This document shows, in pieces, positions 16,713 to 24,782 of a stretch of 64,000 nt of DNA. Numbering within the stretch: position 1 is the stretch's first letter; each line of letters starts with the position of its first letter. Under the pieces are notes generated by a model, which saw only the letters and a list, made by a program, of their open reading frames with translations, did not search any database and was not told where the DNA came from. This DNA is from Dyadobacter jiangsuensis (GTDB lineage Bacteria; Bacteroidota; Bacteroidia; Cytophagales; Spirosomataceae), in contig NZ_PYAS01000011.1 in NCBI RefSeq assembly GCF_003014695.1, forward strand, positions 243,164 through 307,163, in the 5' to 3' direction. The position numbers were made by a program, and so were the translations under genes.

Positions 16713-17687
16713 ATGCTTGCAAAAGTTTCCTGCGCATTGGCGGTCTCATTGCTGCTGACCGCTTTTCAACCCCGGTTTGGAGGAACCCGGTTCGGAGAAA
16801 AACTTATTGATGAAAGGCCTGCGGGCATCGAACACGTCATTGTGATCGGTGTCGATGGGCTGAGTCCTGACGGTATTAAAAAGGCAGAAACGCCGAATAT
16901 CGACCGAATGGTAGCCAATGGTGCCGTAAAATGGAACGTGCGGACTGTACTGACCTCTGCGAGCAGCCAGAACTGGGCGTCGATGATCATGGGTGCAGGC
17001 CCGGAGCAGCACGGCATTATCAATAACGACTGGGAGCTGGATAAGCATACGCTCCCACCCATTGCGCAGGAGGCCGACGGCCGTTTTCCGACGATTTTCA
17101 GCATTTTGCACAAAGCAAAGCCCAGCGCGGAAATAGGTGCCGTGTACCATTGGGGAGGTTTCGGGCGGTTATTCCAAAAAAATGCGGTGAATTACGATAA
17201 GCATTTCTCCACAGAGGATTCCACGGCCACCGATTTTATTCAATATATCAAAAATAAAAAGCCGGTTTTAGGCTTCGTGCATTTCGATCACGTAGACCAC
17301 GCCGGCCATCACGACGGGCACGGTTCGGTGCTGTATTATCAGTCCGTTACCAAGGCCGATTCGTTGATCGGTAAAATTCTGGCGGGCATTAAGGATGCCG
17401 GCATTGCCGAAAAAACGCTGGTAATCCTTTGGGCCGACCATGGCGGGATTGGAAAAGGGCACGGCGGTGCTACGCCGCAGGAAGCAGAGATCGCCGGGGT
17501 GTTTTATGGCGCCGGTGTGAAGAAAGGCTATGCCATTCAGCAACAAGTTTATACTTACGATCTTGCCTCGACGATCGCATTTGCGCTGGGCGTTGAGCAG
17601 CCTTATGCATGGATCGGTCGACCGGTGAAGCCGGGTTTTAACGGGTTTAATGAACCTAAAAATCTCTGGCTCGGCGAAAAGCCGTAA
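16713..17687 (+). CDS. Exported alkaline-phosphatase-superfamily hydrolase
   Basis: The 324-residue protein has an N-terminal hydrophobic signal (MLAKVSCALAVSLLLTAFQ) and the AP-superfamily metal site: VIGVDGLSPDGIKKAETPNI (first Asp), a TSASSQNWASM segment at the nucleophile, VHFDHVDHAGHHDGHG (Asp/His ligands) and LWADHGGIGKGHGG. This resembles the nucleotide pyrophosphatase/phosphodiesterase branch and, more distantly, phosphonoacetate hydrolase. Its place inside the phosphonate operon suggests that it frees an aminophosphonate or phosphate from a periplasmic ester, such as a phosphonolipid headgroup. That role is inferred only from context. Confidence 0.78.
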   Translation: MLAKVSCALAVSLLLTAFQPRFGGTRFGEKLIDERPAGIEHVIVIGVDGLSPDGIKKAETPNIDRMVANGAVKWNVRTVLTSASSQNWASMIMGAGPEQHGIINNDWELDKHTLPPIAQEADGRFPTIFSILHKAKPSAEIGAVYHWGGFGRLFQKNAVNYDKHFSTEDSTATDFIQYIKNKKPVLGFVHFDHVDHAGHHDGHGSVLYYQSVTKADSLIGKILAGIKDAGIAEKTLVILWADHGGIGKGHGGATPQEAEIAGVFYGAGVKKGYAIQQQVYTYDLASTIAFALGVEQPYAWIGRPVKPGFNGFNEPKNLWLGEKP

Positions 17688-17721
17688 ATTGGATTCAAGC
17701 ACATAACCCTGAACCCTGCGC

Positions 17722-19080
17722 ATGGCAGCTGTACACAACCGAACGGAAGGCGACATTAACTTATCATCCGCGCGTCAGGATTGGTATGCGGTCATCAGCG
17801 ACCCGGAAACGTCGGGTTACCTGCATGAAGATGCGGAATATTTTCTCCATCAATCGCTTTCCACACCCTGCCTGGATGTGCTCGCTTCCTGCGAAGGCAT
17901 TTACCTGACGGATGTGCAGGGCAAGCGCTACATGGATTTCCACGGCAACAATGTGCATCAGCTCGGTTATCGGCACCCTTATGTGATCGAAAAACTGAAA
18001 GAGCAGATGGATATCCTGCCTTTTTCTCCACGCAGGTATACGAATGTTCCGGCCATTGAACTGGCCAAAAAGCTCGGTAACCTCATGCCGGGTGATCTTA
18101 ATCGCGTGCTTTTTGCGCCCGGAGGTACCTCGGCGATCAGCATGGCTTTAAAACTGGGGCGTATTGTGACGGGCCGGCATAAAGTAGTGTCGCTCTGGGA
18201 TTCGTTTCATGGGGCTTCGCTGGATGCTATTTCCGCGGGCGGCGAGCTCGATTTTCGGAAAGATATGGGGCCGCTTATGCCCGGTGTGGAGCGGATTCCG
18301 CCGCCGATGACCTACCGCGGGCCATTTGTGGCAGCCGGAAACGGCGACGTTCCTTATGCGGATTATCTCGAATATGTTATTGAAAAGGAAGGTGACATCG
18401 GCGCTTTTGTGATCGAGACTATCCGGAATACCGATGTGCAGATTCCCTCGCAGGCTTATTGGAAGCGCGTGCGCGAAATCTGTACCAAACATAAAGTGCT
18501 CCTGATCCTGGACGAAATCCCGATTGCATTCGGGCGTACAGGTAAGATGTTCGCCTTCGAGCATTACGGCTTCGAGCCCGATATTGTATGCCTGGGCAAA
18601 GGGCTGGGTGGCGGTGTGATGCCTATGGCCGCCATTGTGGCGCGCGATCGTTACAATGTGGCGCAGAGCGTTTCACTGGGGCATTTTACCCACGAGAAAA
18701 GTCCACTCGGTAGTGTGGCGGCATTGGCAATGCTGGATTTTATCGAGCAAAATGACTTGCTCGCCAAAGTGAATGCCGACGCGGAGTTTATGCGCACAGA
18801 ACTGGAAAAACTGAAAGACAAATATCCGCTCATCGGCGAGGTGCGTGGGGTCGGGCTGCTGTGGGGTGTGGAGCTGGTGAGGGACCGCGGAACGAAGGAA
18901 AAGGCTGTGCAGGAGGCCGAAACGGTCATGTATGAATGCCTTAAAAACGGATTGAGCTTCAAAGTGTCGCAGGGGAATGTGGTGCAGCTTTCGCCGCCAC
19001 TCATTATCACCCGCGAGCAACTGGCAGAGGCATTGCAGATTCTGGAGAAAGCCATCGAAACGGCTTCGGTTTTGGTATAG
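17722..19080 (+). CDS. PLP enzyme resembling (R)-1-hydroxy-2-aminoethylphosphonate ammonia-lyase (PbfA)
   Basis: The 452-residue class III aminotransferase-fold protein shows GGTSAISMALKLGR (PLP phosphate region), DEIPIAFGRTGKMFAFEHYG and CLGKGLGGGVMP, which holds the Schiff-base Lys. Fold type I members found beside phosphonatase and FAD oxidase genes include PbfA, which eliminates ammonia from (R)-1-hydroxy-2-aminoethylphosphonate to give phosphonoacetaldehyde. The neighbourhood fits that function exactly. A plain omega-transaminase (PhnW replacement or other) cannot be excluded from sequence alone. It sits 34 bp after the AP-superfamily gene and 20 bp before the DUF5690 gene. Confidence 0.75.
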   Translation: MAAVHNRTEGDINLSSARQDWYAVISDPETSGYLHEDAEYFLHQSLSTPCLDVLASCEGIYLTDVQGKRYMDFHGNNVHQLGYRHPYVIEKLKEQMDILPFSPRRYTNVPAIELAKKLGNLMPGDLNRVLFAPGGTSAISMALKLGRIVTGRHKVVSLWDSFHGASLDAISAGGELDFRKDMGPLMPGVERIPPPMTYRGPFVAAGNGDVPYADYLEYVIEKEGDIGAFVIETIRNTDVQIPSQAYWKRVREICTKHKVLLILDEIPIAFGRTGKMFAFEHYGFEPDIVCLGKGLGGGVMPMAAIVARDRYNVAQSVSLGHFTHEKSPLGSVAALAMLDFIEQNDLLAKVNADAEFMRTELEKLKDKYPLIGEVRGVGLLWGVELVRDRGTKEKAVQEAETVMYECLKNGLSFKVSQGNVVQLSPPLIITREQLAEALQILEKAIETASVLV

Positions 19081-19100
19081 AAAACTCAACACTTAACCAT

Positions 19101-20402
19101 ATGCGCCTGAAAGAAGCACTTACGCGATCGAATACGTTTTTTATCAGTTGGGCTGTTATCGCTTCGTTCGGGGCTTATTTCTGCATGTACGCTTTTCGCA
19201 AGCCGTTTAATGCAGGGCTTTACCAGGGGCTCGAACTCGGCGAGGTGAGTTACAAGGCAATCCTGATCATTTCACAGGTGGCGGGTTACACGCTTTCCAA
19301 GTTTGCGGGGATTAAAGTGATTTCCGAATTGAAGCATAATGCCCGCGTCAAGCTGGTGATCGGGCTGATTCTCATTGCGGAGCTTGCATTGCTGTGTTTC
19401 GGACTGGTGCCTTATCCTTACAATTTTGTTTTTATGTTCATGAACGGCCTGCCGCTCGGGATGGTCTATGGTGTGGTATTCAGCTTTCTGGAAGGTCGCC
19501 GGTTTACGGAAATGCTGGCAATGGGTTTGAACATCAGCGTGGTGGTGGCGTCGGGCATTCTCAAGACAACCTATATTGAAGTGCATGGCCTGTTTCCCGG
19601 CATCTCGGAGTTCTGGATGCCGTTTTTTATGGGGTTCCTTTTCCTACCACTCTTTCTGATGTTCGTGTGGATGCTCTCGGTGATCCCTAAACCGACGGCG
19701 GAGGATATTGCCTTACGGACGGAGCGCGTGCCTATGACGAGCGCGGACAAGCGGCTGGTGATGCGGCAGTTCGGCTTCCCGATCGTGTGTCTCGTTATTT
19801 TCTACGCTACGCTGGTAGTCGTGCGCGATTTTCGCGACAATTTTACCATCGAAATCTGGAACGAGATCGATTCGCATTGGGGTAGCAGCGTACTCACTAC
19901 TACCGAAATGATTACGGGAATTGTGGTGCTGGTGATCATTGGCGGGCTGGCGTTTGTGCGGGATAACCTCACGGGCTTCAAGCTTACCTATCTTATTCTT
20001 TTTGCAGGTATCACCCTGATCGGCATAGGTACATTGCTGTTCGAAAAATCGGTGATCAGCGGTTTTGACTGGATGCTGATGGTTGGCCTGGGATTGTTCC
20101 TGGCTTATACGGTGCTGCAAACCGTCGTTTTCGAGCGGATGATCGCGTTGTATCGCATCAAAGCCAATGCGGGGTATTTTGTGTACATCTGCGAGAGTAT
20201 CGGCTATATGGGCAGCGTGGGGTTACTGCTCTACAAGGAGTTTTTTATGAAAGACCTGAGCTGGTCGCGGGTGCTGATGCAGTTCTCTTACCTGCAATTC
20301 TGTCTCGGGTTGCTGCTGCTCGCTGCCAGCAATATCTTCTTCGATAAATACCGGTCGGGGCGCTCTGCCTCCAAGGTGGGAACGCCGTTTGCTGCGGCCT
20401 GA
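19101..20402 (+). CDS. DUF5690 MFS-like membrane carrier
   Basis: The 433-residue protein has about 12 hydrophobic helices and an MFS-like start (WAVIASFGAYFCMYAFRKPF). The segment AYFCMYAFRKPFNAG recalls the organophosphate:phosphate antiporter group (GlpT/UhpT-type YFxYxxRK). It is the last gene of the phosphonate-type operon, which has no ABC phosphonate importer, so it is the best candidate to import an aminophosphonate. This transport role is inferred from similarity of the first helix and from position. A bidirectional terminator lies 21 bp after its stop codon. Confidence 0.8.
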   Translation: MRLKEALTRSNTFFISWAVIASFGAYFCMYAFRKPFNAGLYQGLELGEVSYKAILIISQVAGYTLSKFAGIKVISELKHNARVKLVIGLILIAELALLCFGLVPYPYNFVFMFMNGLPLGMVYGVVFSFLEGRRFTEMLAMGLNISVVVASGILKTTYIEVHGLFPGISEFWMPFFMGFLFLPLFLMFVWMLSVIPKPTAEDIALRTERVPMTSADKRLVMRQFGFPIVCLVIFYATLVVVRDFRDNFTIEIWNEIDSHWGSSVLTTTEMITGIVVLVIIGGLAFVRDNLTGFKLTYLILFAGITLIGIGTLLFEKSVISGFDWMLMVGLGLFLAYTVLQTVVFERMIALYRIKANAGYFVYICESIGYMGSVGLLLYKEFFMKDLSWSRVLMQFSYLQFCLGLLLLAASNIFFDKYRSGRSASKVGTPFAAA

Positions 20403-20420
20403 TTACTTCCTGAGAAGGCA

Positions 20421-20453
20421 TAAAAAAAGGAGGTGCAAGTGCCCTCCTTTTTA
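20421..20453. terminator. Bidirectional terminator between convergent genes
   Basis: AAAAAGGAGG (20424-20433) pairs with CCTCCTTTTT (20443-20452) around a nine-base loop, with A and T tracts on both sides. It closes the phosphonate-type operon on the plus strand and the small secreted-protein gene on the minus strand. Confidence 0.85.
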
Positions 20454-20488
20454 ACATCTCAATTTCACCTTTCAATTTTTACTAAAAC

Positions 20489-20710
20489 CTATTTTGTCGT
20501 TTTAAGCTCCACGATGGCTGCTTTCTGAGCAGGCGTCTGTGCTGTATATGGGTTCACTTTAGTCGCTTTCGGTGGTGCCGGCGTTTCTACCACTGGGGTG
20601 GATGCTGGCAACGTATTCTTGATGGTATTGGCTGATTTATTGTCGTCTGCAAATGCAACTGAACTGGTCAATGCGATAACGCTAACGAGGGTTGTGATCA
20701 AAGTTTTCAT
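20489..20710 (-). CDS. Small secreted hypothetical protein
   Basis: Start at 20710 gives a clear signal peptide, MKTLITTLVSVIALTSSVAFA, cleaved before DDNKS. The longer frame from 20758 adds 16 polar residues before it. The mature ~52 residues are Thr/Pro/Ala/Lys-rich (NTLPASTPVVETPAPPKATK) and probably unstructured. I know no family for it. It may be a short envelope-associated peptide. It is transcribed convergently with the phosphonate-type operon and divergently from nhaA. Confidence 0.65.
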   Translation of the reverse strand: MKTLITTLVSVIALTSSVAFADDNKSANTIKNTLPASTPVVETPAPPKATKVNPYTAQTPAQKAAIVELKTTK

Positions 20711-20978
20711 AGCTCTATTTATTTTGTTTTCTTGTCTTTGTCTTATTTGATGATGCAAATATAAATGGGATTTTATGAATGGTTATATATTTATTCAATG
20801 AGTGATCAAACGGCTATTTGAATGGTTTTTATTGGTGATGAGTGATTTAATGGCTTTTGTAGGTTGTTTTTTTTTGAAATATTCAAATATGACCTAACAC
20901 GCTAATGAGATGGTTTTTATTTGAAAAGTACAATATGTGATTCAATTGTGTTTTCCTGCTATTTGCTATATTGCCGGT

Positions 20979-22157
20979 ATGGCTAAAATCATCAACCTCA
21001 AACCCTTCAAGGAATTTGTCCAGTCCGAATCGCTGGGCGGTGTGATACTGATTATTTGTGTGATCATCTCGCTCGTGATTGCCAATTCGCCCCTCTCGGG
21101 CGCGCTGGAAAACCTGCTCGGCACAGAGCTCGGTTTCCATACTGAAAGCGTCCATTTGCGCTATCCCGCACTTTTGTGGATCAACGATGGGCTGATGGCC
21201 GTTTTCTTCCTCCTCGTAGGGTTGGAGATCAAACGGGAACTGGTGGAGGGCGAACTATCCTCATTTAAAAAAGCCGCGTTGCCTATTTTCGCGGCGCTAG
21301 GAGGGGTGCTGGCCCCGGCGGCGATCTACTTTGTAACCAACCAGGGCACGCCTACCGCGTCCGGCTGGGGTATTCCTATGGCGACCGACATTGCCTTCGC
21401 CATCGCGATCATCACCATGCTCGGTAATAAGGTGCCGCCTTCGCTCAAAATCTTCCTCGCAGCCCTCGCCATTGTCGACGACCTCATGGCCATTCTGGTG
21501 ATTGCCATTTTCTATTCTTCGGAGCTGCATTATAATTACCTGCTTTATGCAGGAGCCATTTTCGGGGTGCTGCTGGTGCTGAATCGTGCGGGCGTCAGGA
21601 ACCTGGCCGCCTACCTTATTCCGGGTGCGTTTATCTGGTATTTCGTGCACCACTCGGGTGTACACGCAACTATCGCAGGCGTGCTCACGGCCTTCGCCAT
21701 CCCGACCACTCCCGGTGCAGAAGAATCGCCGCTCGAAAAACTCGAACATATACTCGTAAAGCCGGTGAACTTCCTGATTATGCCGGTTTTCGCATTGGCT
21801 AATACCAACATTACCTTCGAATCGGGGATGCTCGAAGGGCTTACTACCAAACTAGGGCTGGGTATAATCCTCGGGTTGGTGATAGGCAAGCCATTGGGTA
21901 TCAGTTTGCTTTCCTGGCTTACGGTGAAGCTGGGTATCAGCAGCATGCCTAGCCGGGCGGGGTGGGCCCACATTATCGGTGTCGGGATGCTGGGCGGTAT
22001 CGGTTTTACGATGTCGGTGTTTATCGCATTGCTGTCGTTTCCGGGTGAGCACCTGATTCTGTCGGAGGCGAAATTCTCGATTCTTACCGGGTCGATCCTC
22101 TCGGGGATGCTGGGCTACGTTATGCTGAGCAGCGTGAGCAAAAAGTCGGCACGGTAG
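20979..22157 (+). CDS. nhaA: Na+/H+ antiporter NhaA
   Basis: The 392-residue protein from ATG 20979 (MAKIINLKPFKEF) has 11-12 hydrophobic helices and the residues of the NhaA ion-binding site: ATDIAFAIAI (equivalent to Asp133 of the E. coli protein) and LAIVDDLMAILVIA (the Asp163-Asp164 pair). NhaA exchanges cytoplasmic Na+ or Li+ for protons at the inner membrane and supports pH and salt tolerance. The frame extends 14 codons upstream without family similarity, so the internal ATG is preferred. The upstream 268-bp gap has several copies of a T-rich ATGGyTTTT-like motif. Its stop lies 3 bp from the stop of the convergent 22161 gene. Confidence 0.95.
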   Translation: MAKIINLKPFKEFVQSESLGGVILIICVIISLVIANSPLSGALENLLGTELGFHTESVHLRYPALLWINDGLMAVFFLLVGLEIKRELVEGELSSFKKAALPIFAALGGVLAPAAIYFVTNQGTPTASGWGIPMATDIAFAIAIITMLGNKVPPSLKIFLAALAIVDDLMAILVIAIFYSSELHYNYLLYAGAIFGVLLVLNRAGVRNLAAYLIPGAFIWYFVHHSGVHATIAGVLTAFAIPTTPGAEESPLEKLEHILVKPVNFLIMPVFALANTNITFESGMLEGLTTKLGLGIILGLVIGKPLGISLLSWLTVKLGISSMPSRAGWAHIIGVGMLGGIGFTMSVFIALLSFPGEHLILSEAKFSILTGSILSGMLGYVMLSSVSKKSAR

Positions 22158-22160
22158 GCA

Positions 22161-22667
22161 CTATTCGGTTTTGCTTTTGATGAGAATATAGTCTACGTGA
22201 CCATTTTTGGAGAATGCGGTGATCTGGGAGTATTTCTGGTAATTATCCCAGGTTTTGACAGCTCCCTGGTCGATATTCGGCGCGATGTTTTCCGAAAGAT
22301 TCAACAATCCCAGGATAATGCGGTTTTCGAAGGCATAGTCAGAGAGCTTGTTTAGTCTGATCTGGTCTGCAATCTCATTGATGTACGTAATTTCAACCTT
22401 GCCATCGCGGTAGCTCACCCGCGGGCATTTTTCGCAGTCCGCCTGCGCGTCCCTGTAATAACTTTCAAGCTGGCCCTTGCCGAGGATTGCCGCTACTTCC
22501 TGCTGGCTTCGCAGTGCAACCTGCGGCAGGTCGAGTTCTACGGTAACTGCGGCGTTCTCGTCGTGTTCATCGAGCACGTTGAATTTGATAAAAATGGCAA
22601 TGAGTATCACGACGAACGAGATGAATTTCCAGTTTGCCCATTTGCGTCTGACGGAGGTGTGTTCCAT
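22161..22667 (-). CDS. Membrane-anchored hypothetical protein, 168 aa
   Basis: One N-terminal transmembrane helix (about residues 14-30, FISFVVILIAIFIKF) is preceded by basic residues, so the rest is probably periplasmic or extracytoplasmic. A CEKC pair lies near residue 80 (DCEKCPRVSYRDGKVEI). I do not recognise a family. The gene converges tightly on nhaA and starts divergently 62 bp from the endonuclease V start. No function is proposed. Confidence 0.65.
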   Translation of the reverse strand: MEHTSVRRKWANWKFISFVVILIAIFIKFNVLDEHDENAAVTVELDLPQVALRSQQEVAAILGKGQLESYYRDAQADCEKCPRVSYRDGKVEITYINEIADQIRLNKLSDYAFENRIILGLLNLSENIAPNIDQGAVKTWDNYQKYSQITAFSKNGHVDYILIKSKTE

Positions 22668-22729
22668 GAATGTGGCGTAGTTTTTTAATATTCAAGGGTA
22701 ATAACTTTCGTATACAACCACGAAATATC

Positions 22730-23470
22730 ATGCCAGACTCACTAAACCGGATGGTTACCACCCCCGAGCTGAACTACGACCAGCTCACGATCGCCGAAGC
22801 GACGCTTATTCAGCAGCAGCTGCGCGGGCATCTAAATCTGGAACCCTTTCAAAAAGACATCAAAACAATCGCAGGTGCCGACATTTCACTCGCATTATAT
22901 AGTGAAACCGTCTACGCCGGGCTGGTAGTGCTGAGCTATCCTGAACTTCGACCCGTAGCTTATTCATTGGTGAAAAGCAGCACCATATTTCCCTACGTGC
23001 CGGGCTACCTCGCATTTCGTGAAATTCCGGCTATTCTGAAAGCCTACGAGCAGCTTCCGGTGAAGCCGGATGTGATTATGTTCGATGGAAACGGCATTCT
23101 CCATGCCCGAAGAATGGGCATTGCTTCGCACTTCGGCGTGCTCACAGGGGCTGTTACGATGGGTTGTGCCAAGAAAAAGCTAGCAGGAAAGTACGCAGAG
23201 CCAGGCAACCTGAAAGGTGAGTACACGCCGGTAACCGATAAGGAGGAGGTGATCGGCTACGCGGTGAGGACTAAGGATAATGTAAAACCGGTATTCATTT
23301 CACCGGGCCATCAAATGAGCCTGGAAGACAGCCTAACCCTCGCGCTCAGATGTACAGGAAAGCACCGCCTACCCGAGCCCACACGCCACGCACACGAGTA
23401 CGTGAACAGGTTCAGGATAGGCGCAATGACGGAAGGCTATCACAAAATGGATAGCTGGACGCTCTTTTAA
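22730..23470 (+). CDS. nfi: Endonuclease V (deoxyinosine 3' endonuclease)
   Basis: The protein (246 residues from ATG 22730) carries the EndoV motifs: GADISL with the first catalytic Asp, PYVPGYLAFREIP for lesion recognition, and DGNGILHARRMGIASHFGV holding the second Asp and the His. Endonuclease V nicks DNA one base 3' of deoxyinosine and starts repair of deaminated adenine. An in-frame start at 22670 would add 20 residues and overlap the divergent promoter region; ATG 22751 is also possible. It converges with the chitinase gene across a palindrome-rich gap. Confidence 0.93.
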   Translation: MPDSLNRMVTTPELNYDQLTIAEATLIQQQLRGHLNLEPFQKDIKTIAGADISLALYSETVYAGLVVLSYPELRPVAYSLVKSSTIFPYVPGYLAFREIPAILKAYEQLPVKPDVIMFDGNGILHARRMGIASHFGVLTGAVTMGCAKKKLAGKYAEPGNLKGEYTPVTDKEEVIGYAVRTKDNVKPVFISPGHQMSLEDSLTLALRCTGKHRLPEPTRHAHEYVNRFRIGAMTEGYHKMDSWTLF

Positions 23471-23528
23471 AACAGCATCAGACATAAAAAAAGGCAGTGC
23501 CATCGGCACGCCCCATATCACCAGCCAA

Positions 23529-23548
23529 CCAGGGATTTAAACCCCTGG
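23529..23548. repeat. REP-like hairpin between nfi and the GH18 gene
   Basis: CCAGGG (23529-23534) pairs with CCCTGG (23543-23548) across an ATTTAAAC loop. A second small stem, GTGCC-ATC-GGCAC, lies ~30 bp upstream. The A/T-loop hairpin resembles one at 10174-10192. Both lie between convergent genes. Confidence 0.45.
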
Positions 23549-23563
23549 CCAGCAAGTATGATG

Positions 23564-24730
23564 TTACTTTAACGATTTATCAATCTCATTAAGCAAATAC
23601 TTCTTAGGATCCGAATCGTACTCCCAGAACATCACCCCGCCCAGTTTGTTGGCCAGTACATATTTGCATTTTTCCCTTACCGACTCTTCGTCGTCGTAGC
23701 TCAGCACGTCGCCGGTTTCGGCATTCAGCAAGTAGGGCGCTTTGGCCACGGTATCACGATATTCTTTGTAGCCTTTTTTGTTGACGAGGCTGTCCTTGAT
23801 ATAGGAATAGCCATCGATATATTGCTGCTTGACCTGTTTCTGTCCCAGGCCTTTGTCAAGCTTCGCCACGGTGAACATCCGGCCGTAGAATGGAAGGCCG
23901 ACCACGAGCTTTTCCATCGGAACACCTGCCTTGTGGAAGCCTTTCACGGCATTGTCCACAGATTTGGCTGTTTTATAGATATTGGAAGGATACAAGCTCG
24001 CGTGGTGAACCGCAGTGTCACCTTGGAAGAGATCGTAGGTCATCAGGTTCACGTAATCGAGGTAGCGCTGGGCTTTGCCCATTTCCGTCGCATTCAGGAA
24101 CTCGACCCAGCCTGCCACGGCAGTGGTAAGCAGCTTTTTCTTGCCTGTTTCTTCTTCCAGCAAATCCAGCTCGTTGCGGATCGCGTGGAACATTTCGGTA
24201 TAGTTCTGTTTGTCCTCGGGGCGGAAAACGTTGCCGTCTTCGCCGGGTAAGCCGGGATATTCCCAGTCGATATCCACACCGTCCAGATTGTATTTTTTGA
24301 TGATCTCCACACTACTTTTTGCAAATACCTTACGGGAGGAATCGGTCAGGACCGCGTCGGAGAAGTTTTCGCTCCATGCCCAGCCTCCGATCGAAATCAG
24401 GATTTTCAGGTCGGGATTATCGGCTTTAAGGAGGTTAAGCTGCCGGAAATTGGTGGTATCGGTTTTTTCGTTGCTCAGAAACGCTTTGCCGTTTTTAATA
24501 TCAATGAATGCATAGTTGATATGCGTCAGCATTTTGGCTTCGATGTTACCGGTATTCAGCAAGCCGTGAAAACCGCCCACGTAGCCGATCACGACGGGGC
24601 GTTTGGTAGAATCGGCTTCGTCTCCGTCCTTTTTTTCGGATGAGCAGCTGTTCAGCAAAAACAATGGGGCAATGAGCATAATGATCAGCAACGCTGTGCC
24701 GATGTTCTTTTGAGTAGGGATTAGGCGCAT
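23564..24730 (-). CDS. Glycoside hydrolase family 18 chitinase-like lipoprotein
   Basis: From ATG 24730 the protein starts with a lipoprotein signal (LLIIMLIAPLFLLNSCSSEK; lipobox LNSC). The catalytic barrel follows, with ILISIGGWAWSENF (SxGG) and NLDGVDIDWEYPGLPG, the DxxDxDxE motif whose last Glu is the acid. MTYDL and the late MFWEYDSD segment are also typical of GH18. It would cleave chitin or related beta-1,4-GlcNAc polymers at the cell surface. No carbohydrate-binding module is seen. It is monocistronic, convergent with nfi and about 50 bp downstream of the LigD polymerase gene. Confidence 0.92.
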   Translation of the reverse strand: MRLIPTQKNIGTALLIIMLIAPLFLLNSCSSEKKDGDEADSTKRPVVIGYVGGFHGLLNTGNIEAKMLTHINYAFIDIKNGKAFLSNEKTDTTNFRQLNLLKADNPDLKILISIGGWAWSENFSDAVLTDSSRKVFAKSSVEIIKKYNLDGVDIDWEYPGLPGEDGNVFRPEDKQNYTEMFHAIRNELDLLEEETGKKKLLTTAVAGWVEFLNATEMGKAQRYLDYVNLMTYDLFQGDTAVHHASLYPSNIYKTAKSVDNAVKGFHKAGVPMEKLVVGLPFYGRMFTVAKLDKGLGQKQVKQQYIDGYSYIKDSLVNKKGYKEYRDTVAKAPYLLNAETGDVLSYDDEESVREKCKYVLANKLGGVMFWEYDSDPKKYLLNEIDKSLK

Positions 24731-24782
24731 GGTATTGGTTTTGGTTTGAAGGGTTAAAATAAGCACACCTTCAAATCATCTC

